Below are positions 31,343 through 38,681 of a DNA stretch of 39,130 nucleotides, piece by piece. The translations under genes and the position numbers were made by a program. The stretch comes from Deltaproteobacteria bacterium. Lineage in GTDB: Bacteria > Desulfobacterota > Binatia > DP-6. The notes under the pieces are model-generated. The model did no database searches, was not told the origin of the DNA, and was given only the letters and a program-made list of their open reading frames with translations. The stretch is taken from assembly GCA_005879795.1 (NCBI GenBank), contig VBKJ01000137.1:1-39130 (forward strand), read 5' to 3'. Each line of letters begins with the position of its first letter. Position 1 is the stretch's first letter.

Positions 31343-31553
31343 CGAGAAAGACCGCCTGGGCGAGAAGCTGCACCAGAAGGAGAAGGCCGAGGAGGACCGC
31401 TACTTCGCCGAGCGCGACAAGGCGCTGCTCGAGAAGCTCCGGGGCGAGAAGGCCGCCGGGCGCTGCCCCACCTGCGGCACCGCGCTCGTGGAGGTCGAGC
31501 GGCAGGGCAAGACCAGCCACGAGTGCCCGGCCTGCCGGGGGCCGGCGCGATAG
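31332..31553 (+). CDS. Small zinc-ribbon (zf-TFIIB-like) protein
   Basis: 73 residues: a charged helical N-terminal half (SEKDRLGEKLHQKEKAEEDRYFAERD) and a C-terminal ribbon with C-P-T-C-G at about 45-49 and C-P-A-C-R near residue 67, spaced as in zf-TFIIB proteins. It probably binds one zinc. It overlaps the PGPGW gene by 11 nt and abuts ribE with no gap. Its role is unknown. Confidence 0.75.
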   Translation: MSNSEKDRLGEKLHQKEKAEEDRYFAERDKALLEKLRGEKAAGRCPTCGTALVEVERQGKTSHECPACRGPAR

Positions 31554-32150
31554 TTGTTCACCGGCATCATCCAGGCGACCGGCCGCGTCGAGCGGCGCGG
31601 GACGAGCGGCAGCGGAGCGCGTCTCACCATCGCCACTCCGCGGCCCCTCCCGCGCCTCGCGCTCGGCGAGAGCATCGCCGTGAACGGCGCCTGCCTCACC
31701 GTCGCCGCGCGGCGCGACCGGCGCTTCACGGTCGACGTTTCGCCCGAGACGCTGCGCCGCACCACGCTCGGCCGCATGGCCCCCGGGGCGCGTGTCAACC
31801 TCGAGCGCGCGCTCCGCATGGGCGACCGCATGGGCGGCCACATCGTCCAGGGCCACGTCGACGGCGTCGGACGCCTCGAGAAGGTGACGCGCGACGGCGA
31901 CTGGCTCCTCTACCGCTTCCGCGCCCCCCGCACCCTCGTCCCCTACCTGGTCGAGAAGGGCTCGATCGCCGTCGACGGCGTGAGTCTCACGGTGTCCGCC
32001 TGCCGCGGCCCGAGCTTCACGGCGGCGCTCATCCCGCACACGCTCGAGCAGACGACGCTCGGCGAGCGCAAGCCGGGCGACCGCGTCAACCTCGAGGCCG
32101 ACGTCCTCTTGAAACAGATCGAGCGTATGCTGCGCGCCCGGAGGCCGTAG
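31554..32150 (+). CDS. ribE: Riboflavin synthase, alpha subunit
   Basis: 198 residues, two lumazine-binding repeats. It dismutates two 6,7-dimethyl-8-ribityllumazine molecules to riboflavin. The N-terminal MFTGIIQATGRVE is diagnostic. Repeat 1 has GESIAVNGACLTV and DVSPETLRRTTLG; repeat 2 has GGHIVQGHVDGVG, GSIAVDGVSLTV and LIPHTLEQTTLG. The start is TTG at 31554, immediately after the TAG of the zinc-ribbon gene (no gap), so translation depends on coupling. No other rib genes are here. Flavin supply fits the flavoprotein-rich window, but that is only context. Confidence 0.95.
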   Translation: MFTGIIQATGRVERRGTSGSGARLTIATPRPLPRLALGESIAVNGACLTVAARRDRRFTVDVSPETLRRTTLGRMAPGARVNLERALRMGDRMGGHIVQGHVDGVGRLEKVTRDGDWLLYRFRAPRTLVPYLVEKGSIAVDGVSLTVSACRGPSFTAALIPHTLEQTTLGERKPGDRVNLEADVLLKQIERMLRARRP

Positions 32151-32165
32151 CTCGCGGCCTCGCGT

Positions 32166-32287
32166 GCGGGCGAGGGTGGGGACGCCGCCGGCGCTCCCGC
32201 TCCTCGGCCGACGGCCGGGCGAGCACGACCGGGCGGGCGTTCGGCCTCGTCGAAGGTCGCGGCGGCGGCGTCCCCACCCTCTCCCGC
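32166..32287 (-). repeat. Structured 3'-end element, copy A
   Basis: A 25-bp inverted repeat with one mismatch (32166-32190 with 32263-32287) around a 72-nt loop. Read on the minus strand it starts 7 nt after the stop codon of the ABC1 kinase gene. Its loop begins with GCGACCTTCGA and ends with GAGCGGGAGCG, the same as copy B at 20221-20343, while the stem sequence differs. It also separates convergent genes, so it may end transcription of ribE too. Confidence 0.6.
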
Positions 32288-32294
32288 TGGCGTC

Positions 32295-33593
32295 TCAGGC
32301 CTCCGGACGCGCCGCACCCGCTGCGAGGTAGGGGAGCAGGGTGGCACCGAGGTCGATGTGGGTGCCGAGCTGCTTGCCGATGCCGGAGAGCAGTCCCATG
32401 ACGCGGCCGACGAGCAGGACGTCGGAGGGGACCTCCACGAGCGGGTTGGCGCGCATGATGCGCGGCAGGTCCGCGCCGAACTGCGCGATCATCTCGGGGT
32501 CGGCGAAGGATCGCCCGTTGCGGAGCGCCCAGCCGAGGAACGCCTCGCCCAGCCAGGCGAGGCTCTCGTCGGACTGCTCGCGCGTGCGAAAGCCGAGGGC
32601 GCGGAAGGCGGCCGCGACCGCGGCCCGATCGCCGCCCACGATGGCGGCCGTCAGGCGCGCGACGCCGTCGCGGAAGGCGGGCGGAAAGTCCTTGGCCAGG
32701 CCGAAGTCGAGCAGCACGAGCCGCCCGCCGGGCTGGACCAGGATGTTCCCCGGGTGCGGGTCGGCGTGGAAGAAGCCGTGGAGCAGTATCTGCTCGCAGA
32801 AGAGGTCGATCAGGCGCCGCGCGACGTCGGCCGGGTCGAGGCCGAACGCGCGCAGGCCCACGACGTCGGTCACGCGCACGCCGAGCGCGTACTCCATCAC
32901 CAGCACGCGGCGCGTGCTGAGCTCGCGCACGATGGCGGGCACCAGGATGTCCGCCCGGCCGCTCAGGTGCGCGGCCATGCGCTCGGCGTTGTCCGCCTCG
33001 TGCACGAAGTCGAGCTCGAGCGGCACGTACTTCTCGACCTCGCGGATGAGGGCGCGGAAGTCGAAGTCGCGCTCGAGGCGCGCGAGGACGCCGATCAGCA
33101 CGGCGAAGCTCCGGAGGTCCACGCGCACAACGCGTTCGATGTCCGGGTACTGCATCTTGACCGCCACCTCCCGCCCGTCTTGCAGCCGGCCGCGATGCAC
33201 CTGCGCGAGCGAGGCCGAGGCGAGAGGCGCGGGATCGAGCTCCGCGAAGGCCGCCTCGACCGGCCGCCCGAGCTCCCGGCGGAGGAGCGGCAGGAAGGTA
33301 GCAAGCGGCCGCGGCGGCACCCGGTCCTGGAGGCGGGAGAGGACCTCCACGTATTCGGCGGGCAGGATGTCGGCGCGTGAGCCCAGGAACTGGCAGACCT
33401 TGATGGGCAGCCCCTCGAGGCGAGTCGCCAGGCGGTAGGCGGCCTCGGCGCTGCGGCGATGATGGCGGGCGAGACGCGCTCCGTCGCCGCACGCCGGGGC
33501 GACGCCGCGGCTGAGCTGGATCAGCTTGTAGCCGCCGTAGATACGCGCCACGAGGGCCGCGAGGGCGGAGAAGCGCCGCGCCGCCAGGAGCAT
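32295..33593 (-). CDS. ABC1/AarF (UbiB) family atypical kinase
   Basis: 432 residues. Kinase-like landmarks: the Ala-rich loop ASASLAQVHRG (about 126-136), Lys146 in VAVKMQYP, the HADPHPGNIL catalytic segment (about 276-285) and the metal-binding LLDFGLAKDF (about 294-303). The family-specific KxGQ motif is K65-V-C-Q68 here, with Cys in place of Gly. UbiB-type proteins support quinone and lipid metabolism through an ATPase-like activity. No clear transmembrane tail is visible at the C-terminus. ATG 33593 is chosen because a TTGCGT-N17-CACAAT promoter ends 6 nt upstream; an upstream TTG at 33641 would lie above the promoter. Confidence 0.9.
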   Translation of the reverse strand: MLLAARRFSALAALVARIYGGYKLIQLSRGVAPACGDGARLARHHRRSAEAAYRLATRLEGLPIKVCQFLGSRADILPAEYVEVLSRLQDRVPPRPLATFLPLLRRELGRPVEAAFAELDPAPLASASLAQVHRGRLQDGREVAVKMQYPDIERVVRVDLRSFAVLIGVLARLERDFDFRALIREVEKYVPLELDFVHEADNAERMAAHLSGRADILVPAIVRELSTRRVLVMEYALGVRVTDVVGLRAFGLDPADVARRLIDLFCEQILLHGFFHADPHPGNILVQPGGRLVLLDFGLAKDFPPAFRDGVARLTAAIVGGDRAAVAAAFRALGFRTREQSDESLAWLGEAFLGWALRNGRSFADPEMIAQFGADLPRIMRANPLVEVPSDVLLVGRVMGLLSGIGKQLGTHIDLGATLLPYLAAGAARPEA

Positions 33594-33628
33594 GCGCGCA
33601 TTGTGCGGGCTCGCCACCGGCGACGCAA
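33594..33628 (-). promoter_or_regulatory. Leaderless-type promoter of the ABC1 kinase gene
   Basis: TTGCGT (33628-33623), a 17-bp spacer, CACAAT (33605-33600), 6 nt, ATG at 33593. Confidence 0.5.
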
Positions 33629-33673
33629 CGTCGCCTTGCAATCTCGCGCATCGGGCGGCAAGCTCCCGCCGCC

Positions 33674-33862
33674 GTGAGCGGCGAGCCCACCATCCGGATC
33701 GGTGACCGCGTCGTGCACCTCCAGGTGCCCGGCGTGTTCACCGTCGTCGCCCAACGCGGCCGGTTCTTCGAGGTGGAGAACGCGCGCGGCCTCCGCATGA
33801 CCATCCACGAGGTCGCGCTCCGCCGCCTCGACGGCCCACCCCCGCCCCCCAGAGATACGTAA
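33674..33862 (+). CDS. Small protein of unknown function (SH3/Tudor-like strand pattern)
   Basis: 62 residues from GTG 33674. The sequence alternates short strands with turns (IRIGDRVVHLQVPGVFTVVAQRGRFFEVENARG), then LRMTIHEVALRRLDG and a Pro-rich tail. The G-D-R-V start and FTVV...RFFEVE layout resembles small SH3-like barrels, though I recognise no family. It diverges from the ABC1 kinase gene by 80 bp. Codon use fits the neighbourhood, and the frame is free of Arg/Pro runs until its end, which supports a real gene. Confidence 0.5.
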   Translation: MSGEPTIRIGDRVVHLQVPGVFTVVAQRGRFFEVENARGLRMTIHEVALRRLDGPPPPPRDT

Positions 33863-33885
33863 CGTCGCGGGCGGCGCAGCCCGGC

Positions 33886-33901
33886 GCGGGGACGTCCCCG
33901 C
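33886..33901. terminator. Perfect 16-bp palindrome between convergent genes
   Basis: GCGGGGAC-GTCCCCGC, symmetric, in the 48-bp gap between the small unknown gene (+) and the Etf gene (-). The core GGGGACG...CGTCCCC also occurs in the arms of the element at 32166-32287. Probably a bidirectional stop or a REP-like unit. Confidence 0.35.
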
Positions 33902-33910
33902 CCCCGCAAG

Positions 33911-35710
33911 CTACGAGCCGCGCAGCGCCGCCTCGAGCAGCGGGAGGAGCGGTGCGTAGTCGGAGACGATCCCCAGGTCGGCGGCCTTGAAGATCGGCGC
34001 CTTCGGGTTCTTGTTGATGGCGACGATCACGCCCGCGCGGCGGAGCCCGACCACGTGCTCGGGCGCGCCGCTGAGCGCGATGGCGACGTAGAGCCTCGGC
34101 GCGATGGCGCGGCCGGTCAGCCCGACCTGGTGCTGCTTCGGGAGCCAGCCCGCGTCGGTCACGTCGCGCGTGGCCGCGACCGCCGCGCCGAGGCGCGCCG
34201 CGAGGGCCGTGATCGCCGGCAGCGCCGCCGGCCCGCCGACGCCGTGCCCGACGCCGAGCACGATGTCGGCCGCTTCGAGCGTCGCGCCCGTTGCGTCGCC
34301 GAGCGAGCGCTCGGAGACGACGCGCACGCGCCCCGGCACGGCGGGCACGGCGAGGCGCTCCACCGCCGCCCGGCGGGTCGCATCCGGCCGCGCCGGACGC
34401 AGGATCCCCGGCCGCACGGTCGCCATCTCCGGCCGCGTGTGGGAGAGGATGGGCGCCACGATCGCGCCGCCGAAGGCGGGTTTCATCTGGCGCACGCGGC
34501 CCTCGGCGTCGAGGTCCAGGTCGATCGCGTCGCCGGTCAGCCCGAGGCCGAGCCGCGCCGCCACGCGCGGCGCGAGGTCGCGCCCGCGCGCCGTCGACGG
34601 GACGAGCACGAGGCGGGGGGCGCGGGCGCGGATCGCCTCGGCGAGGACGGCGGCATGCGCATCGGTCGTGTAGGGGACGAGCCCCGGGCCCTCGGCGACC
34701 AGCACGCGGTCGGCGCCGGCAGCGGCGAGCGCGCCCGCATGCTGCGCGCCGTCGCCGAGGACCAGCGCCTCGACCGGCGCCCCGAGCTGCACCGCCAGTT
34801 CCGCCGCCTTGGCGAGCAGCTCGGCCGTGACCTGCTTCGGCCCCCCCGGGCCGATCTCGGCGACGACCCACACCGGCGGGCCGTTCGCGGCGCCGCGCGC
34901 AGGGAGGGCAGGCCGGTCGTCGCGAGCCGGCGCGAGCTGGCGCAGGCGCTCCCCGAGCGCGCGCGCGAGCGCCGCGGGGGAGTCGCCGGCCAGGATCTCG
35001 CCGCGGCGCACGCTCGGGACGTGCTCGATGCCGGCGACCCAGGTGGGCGAGCCCCTGGCGCCGACCTCCTCGGCCAGAAGGCCCACCTCGGCGGCGCCGA
35101 GGCTCGCGATCGGCTTGGCCTCGGCCGCCTGCCGCTCGGCCTTGGTCGGAAAACGCTCCTCGGCGAGATCCTCGGCCGCGGTCACGACCGCGGGCAGCGG
35201 CCCGGTCACGGTCTCGAAGCCCTCGTCGGTCTCGCGCTCGGCGACGAAGGTGCGCGCCGCCGGATCGAGCTCGAGCCGGCGCGCGCCGGTCACCTGCGCC
35301 AGCCCCAGCAGCTCCGCCACCTCGGGCCCGACCTGCCCCGTCTCGGCGTCGGTGCTGGCGCGGCCGAAGAGGACGAGATCGGGCGCCTCGCGCTCGAGCG
35401 CGGCGGCGAGCGCGCGCGCCGTCGCGAGCGTGTCGGAGCCGGCGAGCACCGCGTCGACGAGATGGAGCGCGCGGTCGGCGCCGAGCGCCAGGCACTCGAC
35501 GAGCCCGTCGCGCGCGCCCGGCGGGCCCATGGTGAGCGCCACCACCTCTCCCCCGTGCGCGGCGCGCAGCGCCACGGCGGCGCCGAGGGCGCGGAGGTCG
35601 AAGGAGCTCACCTCGCCCGGCACGCCCTCGCGCACGAGCCGGCGGGTCTCCGGGTCGAAGCGCAGCGAGCCGAGCGCCGGTACCCACTTGACGCACACGA
35701 CGATCCGCAT
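33911..35710 (-). CDS. Electron transfer flavoprotein, beta-alpha fusion
   Basis: 599 residues. Residues 1 to about 255 are the beta subunit (MRIVVCVKWVPALG, FDLRALGAAVALRAAHGGEVVALTMGP, LFGRASTDAETGQVGPEVAELLG). Residues about 280-599 are the alpha subunit, with the FAD-binding end GLTGRAIAPRLYVAIALSGAPEHVVG (about 530-555) and VIVAINKNPKAPIFKAADLGIVSD. Normally these are two genes (etfB, etfA); here they are one chain in B-A order. It carries electrons between flavin dehydrogenases and the quinone pool or ferredoxin. The start lies 10 nt after the stop of the FAD dehydrogenase gene, so that enzyme is its likely partner. Confidence 0.93.
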   Translation of the reverse strand: MRIVVCVKWVPALGSLRFDPETRRLVREGVPGEVSSFDLRALGAAVALRAAHGGEVVALTMGPPGARDGLVECLALGADRALHLVDAVLAGSDTLATARALAAALEREAPDLVLFGRASTDAETGQVGPEVAELLGLAQVTGARRLELDPAARTFVAERETDEGFETVTGPLPAVVTAAEDLAEERFPTKAERQAAEAKPIASLGAAEVGLLAEEVGARGSPTWVAGIEHVPSVRRGEILAGDSPAALARALGERLRQLAPARDDRPALPARGAANGPPVWVVAEIGPGGPKQVTAELLAKAAELAVQLGAPVEALVLGDGAQHAGALAAAGADRVLVAEGPGLVPYTTDAHAAVLAEAIRARAPRLVLVPSTARGRDLAPRVAARLGLGLTGDAIDLDLDAEGRVRQMKPAFGGAIVAPILSHTRPEMATVRPGILRPARPDATRRAAVERLAVPAVPGRVRVVSERSLGDATGATLEAADIVLGVGHGVGGPAALPAITALAARLGAAVAATRDVTDAGWLPKQHQVGLTGRAIAPRLYVAIALSGAPEHVVGLRRAGVIVAINKNPKAPIFKAADLGIVSDYAPLLPLLEAALRGS

Positions 35711-35720
35711 GCGGGTCTCT

Positions 35721-37076
35721 TCACCACATCTTGCCTGGGTTGAGAATCCCGTGCGGGTCGAAGAGCTGCTTCACCCCCCGCATGAGGGCGAGCGCCGCGC
35801 CATGCTCGCGCGCCGCGTAGCGCCGGTTGCCGAGCCCCATGCCGTGCTCCCCCGAGCACGACCCGCCGAGCGCGAGCGTCTCGTCCACGAGCGCGTCGCG
35901 TGCCGCCTCCGCCTCCGCGCGCTCGGCCGCATCGGCGAGCACGAGCGCGTGCAGGATGCCGATGCCGGCGTGCCCGAAGAGGTGCACGGCGAGGCCGTGC
36001 TCGGCGGCGACCGCCTCGCAGCACGCGACCAGCCGCGGCAGCGCGCCGATCGGGATGGCGAGGTCGGCGCGCACGGTGGCCGCCTCGGGACGGAGCGCCG
36101 CGATGGCGCGCGTGGCCTGCTCGCGAATCGACCACGCGTCGCGGCCGTCGGGGAGCACCAGCCGCTCGCCGCCCGCGCCCCGGAGCACGTCCTCCGCCGC
36201 CGCCCACGCCTCGGCCACGCCCGCCTCGCTGCCATGCACCTCGACCAGCAGCGTCGGCGTCTCGGCGAGGCCGAACCGACCGAAGCAGTTGAGGGCCGCC
36301 ACGGTCCGCGCGTCTAGGAACTCGACCGCCGCCACGTCGACGCCGAAGCGGACCAGCTCCGCCGTCGCGCGCGCCGCCGCGCCGCTGTCCGGGAAGCGGA
36401 ACCCGCCCTGCCGACGCGCCTGCGGCAGGCCGGCCAGCGCGAGCGTCAGCTCGGTCACGATCGCGAGCGTGCCCTCGGAGCCGACCACGAGCCCGAGGAG
36501 GTGGTAGCCGGACGCGCTCTTGCGCGCGCGGTTGCCGAGGCGCAGCACCTCCCCCGTTCCCGTCACCACGGTCGCCGCGCGCACGTGGTCGCGGGTGCCC
36601 CCGTACTTGATTGAGTAGATGCCGCTCGCGTTGTTGGCCGCCATGCCGCCAGTGGTCGCGACGTCGGCGCTGCCGCCCGGCGAGGGCGGGAAGAAGAGGC
36701 CGTGCGGGCGGAGCTGGCGGTTGAGCGCCGCGTAGACGACGCCCGGCTGCACGTCGGCCTGGAGGTCCTCGGGACGGATCGCGACCACATCCGCCATGCG
36801 CGAGACGTCGAGCACGATGCCGCCGCGGACGGGGATGGGGTTCCCCTCGAGGCTCGAGCCCGCGCCGCGCGCGGTGAGCGGGATCGCGTGCTCGGCGCAG
36901 AGCTTCACCACCGCGACCACGTCGCCGGTCGCGAGCGGCCAGACGACGGCGTCGGGGCGTGCACCGGGGAGCGAGGAGGCGTCGCGGGCCGCGGTCTCCA
37001 GGTCGCCGGGGCGGGTGGAGCAGCGGTCGGGGAGGTGATCGGCGAGGGCGCGGAGGAGGGCCGCGTCGAGGGCCAT
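35721..37076 (-). CDS. FAD-linked 2-hydroxyacid dehydrogenase (GlcD / D-lactate dehydrogenase-like)
   Basis: 451 residues. FAD_binding_4 domain (about 38-210): ARGAGSSLEGNPIPVRGGIVLDVSRM, PPSPGGSADVATTGGMAANNASG, then GLVVGSEGTLAIVTELTL. C-terminal oxidase domain (about 215-450) with GHAGIGILHALVL, GSCSGEHGMGLGNRRY and FDPHGILNPGKMW. The usual GHAGDGN(L/I)H is GHAGIGILH here, so one conserved Asp is replaced. With the Etf fusion next door it probably oxidises lactate, glycolate or a similar acid using Etf as acceptor. No Fe-S subunit (GlcF) is present. ATG 37076 lies 6 nt after a candidate -10 box. Confidence 0.88.
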   Translation of the reverse strand: MALDAALLRALADHLPDRCSTRPGDLETAARDASSLPGARPDAVVWPLATGDVVAVVKLCAEHAIPLTARGAGSSLEGNPIPVRGGIVLDVSRMADVVAIRPEDLQADVQPGVVYAALNRQLRPHGLFFPPSPGGSADVATTGGMAANNASGIYSIKYGGTRDHVRAATVVTGTGEVLRLGNRARKSASGYHLLGLVVGSEGTLAIVTELTLALAGLPQARRQGGFRFPDSGAAARATAELVRFGVDVAAVEFLDARTVAALNCFGRFGLAETPTLLVEVHGSEAGVAEAWAAAEDVLRGAGGERLVLPDGRDAWSIREQATRAIAALRPEAATVRADLAIPIGALPRLVACCEAVAAEHGLAVHLFGHAGIGILHALVLADAAERAEAEAARDALVDETLALGGSCSGEHGMGLGNRRYAAREHGAALALMRGVKQLFDPHGILNPGKMW

Positions 37077-37111
37077 GGTGCGGGCGTAGCGATTCCGGCG
37101 CGCGAGGACAA
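37077..37111 (-). promoter_or_regulatory. Leaderless-type promoter of the dehydrogenase-Etf operon
   Basis: TTGTCC (37111-37106), a 17-bp spacer, TACGCC (37088-37083), 6 nt, ATG at 37076. Its -35 box overlaps the -35 of the divergent GFA gene. Confidence 0.4.
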
Positions 37112-37140
37112 GGGTCGTGTCATGTGCTAGGGAGCCGTTG
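37105..37140 (+). promoter_or_regulatory. Possible promoter of the GFA-family gene
   Basis: AGGACA (37105-37110), a 17-bp spacer, TAGGGA (37128-37133), 7 nt, GTG at 37141, which is in frame with the ATG at 37156. GGAAG at 37143-37147 could serve the ATG as a ribosome site. Confidence 0.35.
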
Positions 37141-37155
37141 GTGGAAGTAAACGCG

Positions 37156-37617
37156 ATGTCGGAAGCCAAGGTTCCGGGTTCGTGCTTCTGCGGAGCCGTG
37201 CGCTTCTCGGCGCAACTGCCGAGCCTCTTCTGCGGGCACTGTCACTGCTCGATGTGTCGCCGCAGTCACGGCGCCGGCTATGTCACCTGGTTCGCAGTGC
37301 CGCGGGATCAGCTCCTGCTCGAGGCGGGCGAGGCCGAGCTGGCCCGGTTCCGCTCATCCGACCACGGCACGCGATCGTTCTGCAGGCGCTGCGGGAGCTC
37401 GCTCTTTTGCGAGTCGACCCGCCACCCCGACCAGATCGACATCGTTCTGGCCAACATGCACGGTCCGATCGACCGGCCGCCCCAATTTCACGTCTACTTC
37501 GACGATCGGGCCGACTGGGTCGTCGTCAACGACGGCCTTCCGCGGCTTGGGGGTCCTACGGGTCTGGAGCCGATCACCATGTCGACCCGGGACGCAAGCA
37601 AAGCCGATGAATCGTGA
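37156..37617 (+). CDS. GFA / CENP-V domain zinc protein
   Basis: 153 residues from ATG 37156; GTG 37141 would add five residues. It has the Zn-binding pattern of the glutathione-dependent formaldehyde-activating (GFA) family: GSCFCGAVRF (C10, C12), FCGHCHCSMCRRSHGAG (C26, C29, C31, C34), FCRRCGSSLF (C76, C79). It ends with HVYFDDRADWVVVNDGLPRLGG, usual for the family. Most members lack proof of formaldehyde activity, so function is open. It diverges from the dehydrogenase-Etf operon and converges with the VapC gene across 8 nt. Confidence 0.88.
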   Translation: MSEAKVPGSCFCGAVRFSAQLPSLFCGHCHCSMCRRSHGAGYVTWFAVPRDQLLLEAGEAELARFRSSDHGTRSFCRRCGSSLFCESTRHPDQIDIVLANMHGPIDRPPQFHVYFDDRADWVVVNDGLPRLGGPTGLEPITMSTRDASKADES

Positions 37618-37625
37618 ACGCGAGC

Positions 37626-38057
37626 CTACGCTGCCCCCGGCACGACCTGGAGCGAGAAGCGCCTGAGCGCGCGGATCGCCTCGAAGTCACCGGCATCGGC
37701 GGTGACCAGCGTGGCGCCGATCGTGCGTGCTGTTAGGGCGATCAGGACGTCGTGGACGAGGGAGGCGCGCCGCACATCGCGTCCCGACGCCCGAAGGCGC
37801 CGGAGCACCTCGCCTGCGTCGGCGAAGATCCCGGTCGTTGGGGGCACGATGCGCGCCGCCGCCATGTAGCCGTGCACGGCGCGTTCCAGAGCCCGGCGAC
37901 CGGAGCGCGTGTGCGCCCCGGCGCGCAGCTCCATCTCGACGACGGCGCTCAGGTAACGAAGGGAACCCCTGCCCATGACCAGCTCGGGTCTGAGATCGCG
38001 ACGCAGCCAGTCGACGTAGATGTTGGTGTCCAGGAGGACCTTCTCAGGAGCGGCCAA
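37626..38057 (-). CDS. VapC-like PIN-domain toxin
   Basis: 143 residues, PIN fold ribonuclease. Acidic residues are in place: Asp in LLDTNIYVDWLRR (about residue 10), Glu in VVEMELRAG, Asp in VHDVLIALTARTIG, and Asp/Asp in LVTADAGDFEAI. Such toxins cleave specific RNAs unless bound by their antitoxin. The start is TTG at 38057, overlapping the end of the antitoxin gene by 14 nt, the usual VapBC coupling. TTG is the only start that fits the domain closely. Longer in-frame starts run antisense-like through the antitoxin gene. Confidence 0.88.
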   Translation of the reverse strand: MAAPEKVLLDTNIYVDWLRRDLRPELVMGRGSLRYLSAVVEMELRAGAHTRSGRRALERAVHGYMAAARIVPPTTGIFADAGEVLRRLRASGRDVRRASLVHDVLIALTARTIGATLVTADAGDFEAIRALRRFSLQVVPGAA

Positions 38058-38229
38058 AGACGTCCTCGATCCCGCCCGTCCCTCCGGCGCGACGGAGCGC
38101 GCGCCGGACCTGCTCCTCCGCGAGAACGGTGTCGAGTGCGCGCTCGATCGTCTCTCGGTTGGTCTTGGTCCCAAGCAGACGCCGCGCCCGCTCGATCTTA
38201 CGCTTGAGGCGCCGGTCCCGCGTGGTCAT
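38044..38229 (-). CDS. VapB-type antitoxin
   Basis: 61 residues. It is basic at the N-terminus (MTTRDRRLKRKIERARRLLG), then TKTNRETIERALDTVLAEEQVRRALRRAGG, the helix pattern common in VapB proteins paired with PIN toxins, and a short toxin-binding tail (GIEDVFGRS). The usual N-terminal beta strand is not obvious. ATG 38229 is 5 nt after a TAGCCT box. As in other VapBC pairs it would bind its own promoter; no clear palindrome is seen there. Confidence 0.75.
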   Translation of the reverse strand: MTTRDRRLKRKIERARRLLGTKTNRETIERALDTVLAEEQVRRALRRAGGTGGIEDVFGRS

Positions 38230-38264
38230 GCGCCAGGCTACCGTCCTCCTCGCGCCAGAGGCAA
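38230..38264 (-). promoter_or_regulatory. Leaderless-type promoter of vapBC
   Basis: TTGCCT (38264-38259), an 18-bp spacer, TAGCCT (38240-38235), 5 nt, ATG at 38229. The -10 is identical to that of the ferritin-like pair. GAGGAGG in the spacer would not be in the message. Confidence 0.45.
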
Positions 38265-38346
38265 GACCTGGGGCCGCACGTCGTCGAGACAACAGGGGAA
38301 GAAGGGCGCAGGAGCACCCGCAGGATCGCGTGGCTCGGCACCCGGG

Positions 38347-38679
38347 TCAGGGCGCGACGATCCCCAGGTTGACGCCTGCGATGCCGATGACGAACAGGAC
38401 GATCACGAACAGCACCGGCGCGAGCACGATGGCAAGGCCCGAGCGGTGTCTCAGCAGACCAGCGAGCTCCAGAAGCGAGACCGTCGCCCCGAAGGCCACC
38501 AGGTAGAACATGATCGTGCTCAGCTCGCGCGCCGACTGAGCGTGACCAAGGTGGTGCTCGATCAGGGCTGTCGCAAGAACGGGGAACGCGAAGGCGGCGC
38601 AGATCGTCCAACACAACCGGATCGGCCTCCGCTCGAGCGAAAGGAGGCGTCGTTCGACCGCTCTCGAAGGTGTCCCCAT
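38347..38679 (-). CDS. Three-helix membrane protein downstream of ccmD
   Basis: 110 residues from ATG 38679 (GGAG 8 nt upstream). Three hydrophobic stretches are visible: LCWTICAAFAFPVLATALI, TIMFYLVAFGATVSLLELAGL and LAIVLAPVLFVIVLFVIGIAGV. The N-terminal 25 residues are basic, so probably inside. No family recognised; it is not CcmE, which would be expected here. It starts 2 nt after the ccmD stop, so it is in the same operon and might be linked to haem or redox membrane processes by context only. The 117 bp between it and the VapBC promoter end show nothing more. Confidence 0.6.
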   Translation of the reverse strand: MGTPSRAVERRLLSLERRPIRLCWTICAAFAFPVLATALIEHHLGHAQSARELSTIMFYLVAFGATVSLLELAGLLRHRSGLAIVLAPVLFVIVLFVIGIAGVNLGIVAP

Positions 38680-38681
38680 CT

